From NCBI RefSeq assembly GCF_963666675.1, contig NZ_OY762929.1, forward strand, positions 372,001-436,000: DNA of 64,000 nt. Reading direction: 5' to 3'. The translations under genes and the position numbers were made by a program. The stretch comes from an uncultured Desulfobacter sp. Lineage in GTDB: Bacteria; Desulfobacterota; Desulfobacteria; Desulfobacterales; Desulfobacteraceae. The notes under the pieces were generated by a model. That model worked only from the letters and a program-made list of their open reading frames with translations, searched no databases and had not been told where the DNA came from. This document shows, piece by piece, positions 44,043-51,860 of the stretch; positions within the stretch are counted from its first letter, which is position 1, and each line of letters opens with the position of its first letter.

Positions 44043-44804
44043 ATGATGAAAAGTTTAAATGTGATTTTCCGTATCGCTGTGTTTACCTTTGCAGTATGTT
44101 TTTCTGCTCCGGTCCAGGCCCATGATACCCTGCTGGTCATGGATAATTATCAATCGTCGATAAACAGTACCCCGGGCTTAAAGGTGTTCAGTACCCATCA
44201 TTTCCTTCCACCCGAAGACGCTTTGATGGGGCCGGACAGGCTGGCGGAGGTCTTTTTTATCACACCGTCATTTGAACGGGTAGCACAAAAGGCTAAACTG
44301 AGTGTACCGGGTACATACATGTGCCTGGCGGTTCCCGTGAATGGATTTGCCACCAAAACCCCGGACGGCTACCAAAGAGGCAAAAATAAAAAAGAGGTGG
44401 ACCACCCCGTTCTCTGCCGCTATTCCATGAAATATGCCAAAGCGATATTCACCGTGGGCCAGGCCGGTGGTGACGCATATGCCAAACCCCTGGGCCAGGA
44501 GATGGAAATAATTCCTTTAAAGGACCCGACCACCCTTAAACCCGGTGACACGCTTCCGGTCAAGGTGCTCAAGGAGGGTGAGCCGGCCCGGACATATGTT
44601 TACGGCACCTATGACGCGTTTTCCGATAAGAAAGATACGTTTTGCTATACCACCCGTACCGATAAGCAGGGGATTGCAGAAATCAAACTGCTGCATCACG
44701 GCACCTGGGTATTGATTGCCAAAATCGAAGAACCTTTTTCAGACAGTGCCGTATGTGACATTCAACGGTGGGCCGCTACCCTGACATTTCATGTGGGTGA
44801 ATAA
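44043..44804 (+). CDS. DUF4198-domain periplasmic protein (metal uptake associated)
   Basis: A 253-residue protein with a signal peptide (IAVFTFAVCFSAPVQAHDT) cleaved before His-Asp, and the DUF4198 pattern (HDTLLVMDNY, FSTHHFLPPEDAL, LKPGDTLPVKVLKEGEPA, TDKQGIAEIKLLHHGTWVL). His residues near the new N-terminus could bind metal. DUF4198 proteins are predicted periplasmic components of nickel/cobalt systems. AAGGA precedes the start. Confidence 0.82.
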   Translation: MMKSLNVIFRIAVFTFAVCFSAPVQAHDTLLVMDNYQSSINSTPGLKVFSTHHFLPPEDALMGPDRLAEVFFITPSFERVAQKAKLSVPGTYMCLAVPVNGFATKTPDGYQRGKNKKEVDHPVLCRYSMKYAKAIFTVGQAGGDAYAKPLGQEMEIIPLKDPTTLKPGDTLPVKVLKEGEPARTYVYGTYDAFSDKKDTFCYTTRTDKQGIAEIKLLHHGTWVLIAKIEEPFSDSAVCDIQRWAATLTFHVGE

Positions 44805-44824
44805 CGCCTGCCAGTTTTTTTTGT

Positions 44825-44857
44825 CCCCGGTCGTGTAACGGCCGGGGCTTTTTTATT
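44825..44857 (+). terminator. Rho-independent terminator
   Basis: CCCCGGTCGT and ACGGCCGGGG pair around GTA, followed by CTTTTTTATTTT. It ends the DUF4198 transcript or separates it from the next gene 40 bases on. Confidence 0.85.
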
Positions 44858-44897
44858 TTGCGGCATTAAGGGTCGGATAAAAATTTGGAGCGGTTTT

Positions 44898-45350
44898 ATG
44901 AAAAAAATTCAGGTGTTCTTGATTTGGGTGATTATATCGGCATCTGTGGTGACGGTATGGGGGCATGGGACGGAAGGGTTTGTTGAAAAAGAAGAGGGCA
45001 TCCTGGTCAGTGCAGGATACGACGACGGCGAACCCATGAGTTATGCCGAATTTAAAATCCTGGGACCGGACAGTGATATCCCTTTTCAAAAAGGCCGGAC
45101 CGACCGGAACGGGCGGTTCATGTTCCGGCCTGACAAAAAGGGCCTGTGGCAGATCATTGTTTCGGACGGGATGGGACACCGGCTGGCTTTGGAACGGGAA
45201 ATTTTTAATGTCAAAGGTGATATTCAGGCGGCAACCTCCAGCAAAAAGGGTGCCCCGAAAACCGCTCGGTTCCGGGGCATCATTATGGGCGTCAGCATTA
45301 TATTGGGTGTGTTTGGTATCGTATATGGCTGGAAGGCCCGCTCGCATTGA
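44898..45350 (+). CDS. Small secreted/anchored protein related to nickel transport components
   Basis: A 150-residue protein with a signal segment (VFLIWVIISASVVTVWGHG), a carboxypeptidase-regulatory-like beta domain (MSYAEFKILGPDSDIPFQ, GRTDRNGRFMFRPDKKG) and a C-terminal membrane helix (IIMGVSIILGVFGIVYGW). This layout, exposed His after the signal and a C-terminal helix, is seen in DUF4198/CbiK-adjacent small proteins. It would sit in the inner membrane facing the periplasm, next to the DUF4198 protein. Confidence 0.7.
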   Translation: MKKIQVFLIWVIISASVVTVWGHGTEGFVEKEEGILVSAGYDDGEPMSYAEFKILGPDSDIPFQKGRTDRNGRFMFRPDKKGLWQIIVSDGMGHRLALEREIFNVKGDIQAATSSKKGAPKTARFRGIIMGVSIILGVFGIVYGWKARSH

Positions 45351-45484
45351 CTGTTTTTCCGGGCCTGGGCAGTGACCGGGCGACCTGGAATGTCTTGATT
45401 TGCCGGGCAATTAATGGTACCCGAAACCTGTTTTTGTGGGGACACCAGTCCTCGGAGAATAGAATTTTTTAAAAGGATTAGAAC

Positions 45485-46186
45485 ATGACGGGACATGCCC
45501 GTTCGGCGGATAACCGGCTTGCCGTATTTGAGGACCTCGGTATCCGGAAGTATATACAGGTGCTTGATATCCAGACCACTGCCCGGGACGAGATGATCCG
45601 GAATTCAGATTTAAGCGACCGGGTTATTTTTGTCCAGCACCCTGCGGTCTACACCTTAGGTAAAAGAGGGGGCCGGGAAAACCTTGTGGTGTCGGAGCAG
45701 TTTCTGGCTGAACGCGGCATTGAAATTGTCCAGACCGCCAGGGGCGGAAACATTACCTTTCATGGGCCGGGCCAGGCCGTGCTCTATCCCATCATAAACC
45801 TGGATCGGTCCAGGATCGGGGTGGCCGATTTTGTTTACGGTCTTGAGGAAATCATGATGCGGACGGCCCTCAAGTTCGGTGTAGAGGCCGGACGTGACCC
45901 GAAAAACCACGGCCTCTGGGTCGGGGACAGGAAAATCGGCAGTGTGGGGCTCTCCATTAAAAAAGGAATCTCCATCCATGGTCTGGCATTGAATGTCTGC
46001 CCGGACCTGACGCCGTTTACCTGGATCAACCCTTGCGGCCTGGCAAATGTTGCGATGACTTCCCTTGAACGGGAAAATAAAAATCCGGCCTTTGACCCCA
46101 AAGCATCCATGGAAGAGGCCAAGGATCTGTTTTTCACGTTTTTTTGCGAAATTTTTAATTTTAACGTACGGGGAGCAAACCCATGA
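45485..46186 (+). CDS. lipB: Octanoyltransferase (LipB)
   Basis: A 233-residue enzyme that transfers octanoyl groups from acyl carrier protein to lipoyl domains. It has the conserved ARGGNITFHGPGQAVLYPI, the active Lys in RKIGSVG and the active Cys in WINPCGLANVAMTSL. AAAAGGA precedes the start. It overlaps lipA by four bases (ATGA). Confidence 0.95.
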   Translation: MTGHARSADNRLAVFEDLGIRKYIQVLDIQTTARDEMIRNSDLSDRVIFVQHPAVYTLGKRGGRENLVVSEQFLAERGIEIVQTARGGNITFHGPGQAVLYPIINLDRSRIGVADFVYGLEEIMMRTALKFGVEAGRDPKNHGLWVGDRKIGSVGLSIKKGISIHGLALNVCPDLTPFTWINPCGLANVAMTSLERENKNPAFDPKASMEEAKDLFFTFFCEIFNFNVRGANP

Positions 46187-47109
46187 ATACCCATTGCAAC
46201 AGCCAATCAAACAAATCTTCTGCCGATGCCGGTGCCGTCCGGAAAGGCAAGCCCAAATGGCTGAAAAAAAGTATGCCCAAGGGCGGGGATTGCCGGCGGG
46301 TGACCCGGCTTTTATCCGAGGCTGGCTTGCATACCGTATGCCAGGAAGCGGCCTGCCCAAATATGTTTGAATGTTTTGAAAAAAATACCGCCACCTTCAT
46401 GATTCTGGGTGCCAGCTGCACCCGGAACTGCCGGTTTTGCAATGTGACGTCAAATGCCCCAACGCCGGTTGATGCGGGAGAACCCAAACGGGTTGCCGAC
46501 ACCGTACTCAAACTGAAATTGACCTATGTGGTGGTCACCTCCGTTACCCGGGACGACCTTCCCGACGGCGGGGCTGCTCATTTTGCACGGGTGATCCGGG
46601 CCATTAAGCAGGCGGATCCAGGCATCCGGGTGGAGGTGTTGATTCCCGATTTCCAGGGCGATGTCAACGCCCTGGAAACCGTAGCCAACGCAGAGCCGGA
46701 TGTCATTAACCACAACATTGAGACGGTTAAAGGCCTTTATTCAAGGGTCCGGCCCCAGGCCCGGTACCAGCGCTCCCTTGACCTGATTCGAAATGTGCGA
46801 ACGCTGTTTCCCGGTCTGCCCGCCAAGTCCGGCATCATGGTTGGCCTGGGCGAAACATTGGAAGAACTTCGGTCCACCTTCCAGGATTTGTACGATCACG
46901 GCTGCAATATCCTCACCGTGGGCCAGTATCTCCAGCCCACACGGGAGCACCTTGGTGTGGAAAAATTCTACAGTCCCGAAGAATTCGAACAACTTGACCG
47001 CATGGCCTCGGAGATCGGGTTCGAACAGGTGGCGGCCGGCCCCTTTGTCAGAAGTTCGTATAACGCCAGGGAGTTGTTCGAAACGCCTGGGGGCGGCAAG
47101 TCAATGTAA
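46183..47109 (+). CDS. lipA: Lipoyl synthase (LipA)
   Basis: A 308-residue radical SAM enzyme that inserts two sulfurs into octanoyl groups. Both clusters are intact: the auxiliary set CQEAACPNMFECF and the SAM set CTRNCRFCNV. It also has VVVTSVTRDDLPDGGAAHF, HNIETV and VGLGET, typical of LipA. Translation is coupled to lipB. Confidence 0.96.
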   Translation: MNTHCNSQSNKSSADAGAVRKGKPKWLKKSMPKGGDCRRVTRLLSEAGLHTVCQEAACPNMFECFEKNTATFMILGASCTRNCRFCNVTSNAPTPVDAGEPKRVADTVLKLKLTYVVVTSVTRDDLPDGGAAHFARVIRAIKQADPGIRVEVLIPDFQGDVNALETVANAEPDVINHNIETVKGLYSRVRPQARYQRSLDLIRNVRTLFPGLPAKSGIMVGLGETLEELRSTFQDLYDHGCNILTVGQYLQPTREHLGVEKFYSPEEFEQLDRMASEIGFEQVAAGPFVRSSYNARELFETPGGGKSM

Positions 47110-47142
47110 TACCCTTCAGCATCTGAATTCCCATTTCCTCAC

Positions 47143-47167
47143 AGCTGTGAGCGAACTGCTCACAGCT
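47143..47167. terminator. Hairpin after lipA
   Basis: A perfect 10-bp stem, AGCTGTGAGC with GCTCACAGCT, around GAACT, 33 bases after the lipA stop. No T run follows, so termination is uncertain. Confidence 0.5.
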
Positions 47168-47298
47168 TATCGTCTGCCTGATGATCAAAATTCAAAACTA
47201 TCTTACTGTCATCACATTCGGTGGCGGGCCGTCACTGGATTCCATTTCTGTCGCTTCTGTTTCACTTTTTTTTAAAAAAAATCTTGACGAACCATATG

Positions 47299-47327
47299 GT
47301 TAACTACTAACTATCAATTCGGTTAAC
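47299..47327. promoter_or_regulatory. BirA-type operator upstream of the biotin operon
   Basis: GTTAAC (47299-47304) and GTTAAC (47322-47327) are separated by 17 bases, with GGTT context. This matches the known bacterial BirA operator layout TTGTTAACC-N15-GGTTAACAA. TTGACG at 47284 could be the -35 box overlapping it. BirA would repress the bio genes when biotin is sufficient. Confidence 0.7.
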
Positions 47328-47358
47328 AGGCTCAGGATAAGCTTAAGAAAGGAAACAG

Positions 47359-48099
47359 ATGGACGGATTTTTTGTTGCAGGTACAGATACGGACGCGGGT
47401 AAAACAATTGTGACCGCCGCGTTGGTGCGTCAACTGAGAAGGCAGGGTATGGATGCCGTGCCCATGAAAGTGATTCAAACCGGCGGCGGATATACCGAAG
47501 ACGGGTTCCCCGTTTCCCCGGATTTTGACGTGTATTGCAGCGCGTCGTCCTTTATCCGGGACCGGGATGAAATAGAGGATATGGTCCCTTTATCATTTTC
47601 CGCCCCCTGTTCACCGCACCTGGCCGCCCGGATGGACGGGAGCGTGTGTGAAATCGGCCCGGTCCTGACAGCGCTGAAACGACTGCACATCACACATGAT
47701 CTGGTGATTGCGGAAGGGGCAGGGGGAATCAATGTGCCCCTGTCGGACACACTTACCATGCTGGACCTTATAAAAAAAACGGGATTGCCCCTGATTTTGG
47801 TCGTTCGAAACGTTTTAGGGTGCGTTAACCACACCATCAATACCATTCAGATTCTGGGATTACATGACATTCAAATCAAGGGTGTGATTATGACCGAAAC
47901 AACGCCTACACAAGATTGCGACACATTTATTCTTGAGGATAATCCCCGGATTATCCATCAACTCGGCAACATTCCCATTTTGGGCAGCCTGCCCTTTATC
48001 CATGGGGTGCCGGCCGGCACGGAACCCTTCTGGTCCGCCCTGGACGGTTACATGAATGATATTGTCGACGCGCTTTTACACGGTAAACATAATGAGTAG
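47359..48099 (+). CDS. bioD: Dethiobiotin synthetase (BioD)
   Basis: A 246-residue ATP-dependent enzyme that closes the ureido ring of dethiobiotin. It has the P-loop AGTDTDAGKTIVTAAL, then MKVIQTGG and VIAEGAGGINVPLSD, all typical. It is the first gene of the biotin operon, 32 bases after the BirA site. The stop overlaps the bioA start by eight bases. Confidence 0.95.
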   Translation: MDGFFVAGTDTDAGKTIVTAALVRQLRRQGMDAVPMKVIQTGGGYTEDGFPVSPDFDVYCSASSFIRDRDEIEDMVPLSFSAPCSPHLAARMDGSVCEIGPVLTALKRLHITHDLVIAEGAGGINVPLSDTLTMLDLIKKTGLPLILVVRNVLGCVNHTINTIQILGLHDIQIKGVIMTETTPTQDCDTFILEDNPRIIHQLGNIPILGSLPFIHGVPAGTEPFWSALDGYMNDIVDALLHGKHNE

Positions 48100-49375
48100 A
48101 ACACAAGCCTATTTGGACTTCGACAAAAAGCATATCTGGCATCCCTATACCTCCATGACCCATCCCATGGAAACCTATATGGTAAAACGGGCCCAAGGGG
48201 TGCATATCCACCTTGCCGACGGCAGGATCTTAACCGACGGCATGTCTTCCTGGTGGGCGGCCATTCACGGGTATAACCACCCCGCGCTCAACCGGGCGAT
48301 TCATGAGCAGGTGCAGAAGATGAGCCATGTTATGTTCGGCGGTTTGACCCATGAACCGGCCTGCGTGCTTGGGGAAAAACTGATCTCCATTGTCCCACAG
48401 GGCCTTGAACATATCTTTTTTTCCGATTCCGGCTCCGTTGCGGTTGAGGTGGCCATCAAGATGGCGATCCAGTACCACCACGCCCTGGGAAACCCCGGAA
48501 AAAAGAAGCTGCTCACGGTCAAAAAAGGCTATCACGGTGACACCTTTGCCGCCATGGGTGTGTGTGATCCGGTCCAGGGCATGCACAGTCTGTTCAAAGG
48601 CGTACTCCCCGATGCGATTTTTGCCCGGGCACCCCAATGTGCTTTTTTCCAAAACTGGGATGAAACGGATACAGCCGAGATCGAATCGCTCATGGCTGAG
48701 TATCACCGGGAGATTGCCGCCGTTATACTTGAGCCGGTTGTCCAGGGAGCTGGAGGGATGCGCTTTTATCATCCCAATTACCTGATACAGCTTCGGGCGT
48801 TATGCCGGCGGTATGACATCCTGCTGATATTCGATGAAATTGCCACGGGGTTCGGGCGCACCGGGAAACTGTTTGCCGCCCAGTGGGCCGGTGTTTGCCC
48901 GGACATTATGTGTGTTGGAAAGGCCTTGACCGGCGGGTACATCAGTTTTGCGGCAACCCTTGCAACCGCGGATATGGCCCGGGGGATTTCGTCCGACGGC
49001 GGGGTGTTCATGCATGGACCCACCTATATGGGAAATCCCTTGGCCTGCGCGGTTGCCAATGCCTCCCTTGACCTGTTGATGACCGGGATGTGGCAAATCC
49101 AGGTCGCGGCCATTCAGGAGCTGCTTGCCGAGCATCTTTCGCCCGCCCGGGCGTTCGCGGGCGTCAAGGATGTAAGGGTGCTGGGCGCAATCGGGGTCAT
49201 AGAGCTGGACGAACCGGTGAATATGCAGGTGATCCAGGAGATGTTCGTCCGGGCCGGCGTCTGGATACGGCCCTTTGGCAGGCTGGTCTATACCATGCCG
49301 CCCTTTGTCTGCAAAAAAGAGGATGTGGTGAAGATCGCAACAACCATGTGTGAGGTTGTAAAGGCGTATTTGTAA
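48092..49375 (+). CDS. bioA: Adenosylmethionine-8-amino-7-oxononanoate aminotransferase (BioA)
   Basis: A 427-residue PLP enzyme making DAPA. It starts MSRTQAYLDFDKKHIWHPYT (the family WHPYT motif). ILTDGMSSWWAAIHGY, LIFDEIATGFGRTG and the PLP Lys in CVGKALTGGY are conserved. ATG 48092 is chosen over an open stretch from 48056 on this basis. Confidence 0.95.
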   Translation: MSRTQAYLDFDKKHIWHPYTSMTHPMETYMVKRAQGVHIHLADGRILTDGMSSWWAAIHGYNHPALNRAIHEQVQKMSHVMFGGLTHEPACVLGEKLISIVPQGLEHIFFSDSGSVAVEVAIKMAIQYHHALGNPGKKKLLTVKKGYHGDTFAAMGVCDPVQGMHSLFKGVLPDAIFARAPQCAFFQNWDETDTAEIESLMAEYHREIAAVILEPVVQGAGGMRFYHPNYLIQLRALCRRYDILLIFDEIATGFGRTGKLFAAQWAGVCPDIMCVGKALTGGYISFAATLATADMARGISSDGGVFMHGPTYMGNPLACAVANASLDLLMTGMWQIQVAAIQELLAEHLSPARAFAGVKDVRVLGAIGVIELDEPVNMQVIQEMFVRAGVWIRPFGRLVYTMPPFVCKKEDVVKIATTMCEVVKAYL

Positions 49376-49390
49376 AGGAGTTAAGGCGCG

Positions 49391-50713
49391 ATGACGTTTT
49401 TGATTTTATATGCAGTGGTGCTTCTGGGCTTTGGGGTTTTTGAATCTAAAAAGATAAAAGATTTTGATGATTTTATCATTTCGGGCAGAACCCAGAACAC
49501 CTCTGCCATTACATACTCTATCCTGGCCACCTGTATCGGGGCCTCTGCAACCTTAGGCGTTGTCTCTACAGCCCGGGATATTGGATTTCCCGCTTTCTGG
49601 TGGCTGGGGGCCGGGGCTGTGGGGCTTTTGCTCCAATCGTTTTTTTTATCCCGTAAGGTGAGGGCAGTGGGGGCCTATACATTGCCGGACCTGACCGAAA
49701 AACTCATGGGCCGGGATGCCAGGTTTCTGACGTCAATCATCGTGGTGATCGCCTGGACCGGCATTATTGCCGCACAATTTGTTGCCGGTGCTAAGCTGCT
49801 GTCAGCCTTCGGAGGCATTGACCCCAATGTCTCCATCATGGTAACGGCCCTGGTGATTGTGGTCTATTCGGCCTTGGGCGGGCAGTCGTCGGTGATGAAA
49901 ACCGACAGGGTACAATTTGTCCTTTTAGGCGGTGCGCTTATTTTTACCCTGGTCTATCTTTATGTCGGCCACCCGGTGTCCCTGGCAGACGTTCGATTTG
50001 ATTTGACCAATGGGGATTTCACTTCTGAAAACCTGGTGTACTACCTGTTGGTAGTCGGTGGCAGTTATTTCGTCTGCCCTTTGCTTTTCTCGCGTATTTT
50101 GACGGCCCGGGATGTCCGAACCGCCCGTCTGGCATCGTTTTTGTCGGCACTGGGGCTTGTCGCCGTCAGCATTGTCATTACGCTGATCGGTATCTGGGCA
50201 TCCTTTCATATTGATCCGTCCTGCGATAAGGATATCCTTGGGCTTATCATAGCAGAAAAATTGCCAGCGGCAGGCGGCATGGCGTTATTGATTGGTCTTA
50301 TCTCCGCAATCATATCTTCGGCCGACACCTGCCTTTTTGCCGTTGCAAGTATCGTTGAATACGATATTCTTAAACAGGAACGGGTCCGGACCACCAGGAT
50401 TGTAATCGGCTTTATCGGCTGTGCCGCTGCGCTTCTTGCCATGAAGAATCCCGATATCATTTCTCTGCTTATTCAGGCATATGCCGTGTTCACTGCCGGT
50501 GTGGTTCCGCCGGTGGCGGTGGCCCTGATCATGTGGCGAAGGCGTAGCATCCATTCCCACTGGCGTCGAGCGGCCATCATCGTGGGCGGGATTTTCGGGC
50601 TTGGTGCCAACCTTCTGGGAATGGACATGATGGCCGTGGGCGGAATGGCGGTTTCGACAGCCCTTTCCGTTGCCGGACTCTATGTTCCCCAAAATGAATT
50701 TTCATTATCCTAG
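49391..50713 (+). CDS. Sodium:solute symporter (SSS family) inside the biotin operon
   Basis: A 440-residue protein with about 12-13 membrane helices, including SILATCIGASATLGVVSTA near the N-terminus, GGQSSVMKTDRVQFVLLG and the loop FAVASIVEYDI of the SSS family. AGGAG lies 9 bases before the ATG. It sits between bioA (15 bases) and bioB (9 bases), so it is co-transcribed and under the same BirA-type control. Biotin transport by an SSS member is not established. A biotin precursor or vitamin substrate is plausible by context. Confidence 0.85.
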   Translation: MTFLILYAVVLLGFGVFESKKIKDFDDFIISGRTQNTSAITYSILATCIGASATLGVVSTARDIGFPAFWWLGAGAVGLLLQSFFLSRKVRAVGAYTLPDLTEKLMGRDARFLTSIIVVIAWTGIIAAQFVAGAKLLSAFGGIDPNVSIMVTALVIVVYSALGGQSSVMKTDRVQFVLLGGALIFTLVYLYVGHPVSLADVRFDLTNGDFTSENLVYYLLVVGGSYFVCPLLFSRILTARDVRTARLASFLSALGLVAVSIVITLIGIWASFHIDPSCDKDILGLIIAEKLPAAGGMALLIGLISAIISSADTCLFAVASIVEYDILKQERVRTTRIVIGFIGCAAALLAMKNPDIISLLIQAYAVFTAGVVPPVAVALIMWRRRSIHSHWRRAAIIVGGIFGLGANLLGMDMMAVGGMAVSTALSVAGLYVPQNEFSLS

Positions 50714-50722
50714 GTAAAGACC

Positions 50723-51703
50723 ATGCAATACACCATTGACTTATATATTGATATCGCAAAAAACATTATTGAGGGGCAATGTCCTGGCAATGAAATTTAT
50801 CGTGATCTGGCATTGACCGGGGATCGGGATGTTTTCGCGTTGATGGCCGGTGCGGATCTTATCCGGGAGGCCTTTTTCGATCGTGAGATTCATTTATGCG
50901 CAATTTGCAACGCAAAATCCGGGATGTGCAGTGAAAATTGTAAATTCTGCGCCCAATCAAAATGTCATGCCTCGGATATTGAGGTCTATCCCCTGATGCC
51001 TACAACTGAACTTCAGAAAGGGGCATACGAACTTATGCATACGCCTGTCCATCGTTATTCCCTTGTGACCACCGGCAAAGGGCTTGCTGAAAATGAGGTG
51101 AGACAGGTGGCGGATGCCCTGGGAGGCCTGCCGCCAGCGGGGTTGTCCTATTGTGTCTCTTTGGGGATTTTGAATGATGCGGACATGGATTATTTAAAAT
51201 CCCGTGGTGTCGGCCGGTATCACCATAACCTGGAAACCTGTCGAAGCCATTTTGATGCGGTCTGTACCTCACACACCTATGACGATCGAGTCAATACGAT
51301 TAAACGGGCGAAAAAGGCCGGTTTGTCGGTCTGCTCCGGCGGCATTTTCGGTGTTGGGGAAAGTATGACCCAGGTGCTTGAGCTGGCATTCGCGTTGAAG
51401 GAACTTCAGGTGGATGCTGTGCCGATTAATTTTCTAAGCCCCATACCCGGCACTTTTTTTGAGGGAAAAAATAATTTGACGCCGCTGACCTGCCTGAAGA
51501 TAATATCTATTATGCGATATGTGTTGCCCAAGACGGACATCATGGTCTGCGGCGGCAGAATACATAATTTAAAAATGCTTCATCCCCTGATTTTCCAGGC
51601 CGGGGCAAACGGCATCATGACAGGTAATTATTTGACCACAAAAGGCAATCAGCTTCAAGACGACCTTGAAATGATCCATCAGTTGGGGTTTCAATCAAGA
51701 TAA
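50723..51703 (+). CDS. bioB: Biotin synthase (BioB)
   Basis: A 326-residue radical SAM enzyme that inserts sulfur into dethiobiotin. The SAM cluster motif is CSENCKFCAQS, and YHHNLETCRSHF, GVGES and INFLSPIPGT are typical. It ends the biotin operon. Confidence 0.96.
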   Translation: MQYTIDLYIDIAKNIIEGQCPGNEIYRDLALTGDRDVFALMAGADLIREAFFDREIHLCAICNAKSGMCSENCKFCAQSKCHASDIEVYPLMPTTELQKGAYELMHTPVHRYSLVTTGKGLAENEVRQVADALGGLPPAGLSYCVSLGILNDADMDYLKSRGVGRYHHNLETCRSHFDAVCTSHTYDDRVNTIKRAKKAGLSVCSGGIFGVGESMTQVLELAFALKELQVDAVPINFLSPIPGTFFEGKNNLTPLTCLKIISIMRYVLPKTDIMVCGGRIHNLKMLHPLIFQAGANGIMTGNYLTTKGNQLQDDLEMIHQLGFQSR

Positions 51704-51734
51704 TAATAATTTTTAAATCTATGAATGTAAATCT

Positions 51735-51860
51735 GTGTTTGGACGAAAAGTTGCCCAGATACAAGGCGCAAGCAAAGCTAAAACCGGAGCGTACTCAAGT
51801 ACGTGAGGATTTTAGCTTTGTGCAGCAACGCCGCAGGTGGGTGACTTTTCGGCCAAACAC
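51735..51860. repeat. MITE-like palindromic element
   Basis: The outer arms are 23 bp long and pair at 20 positions: GTGTTTGGACGAAAAGTTGC (51735 on) with the complement ending at 51860. The centre is CGTACTCAAGTACG, with GCTAAAA/TTTTAGC arms. The element contains CAAGGCGCAAGCAA, like the hairpin at 8212-8289. It lies between bioB and the MCP gene, where it can act as a two-way terminator. Confidence 0.8.
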
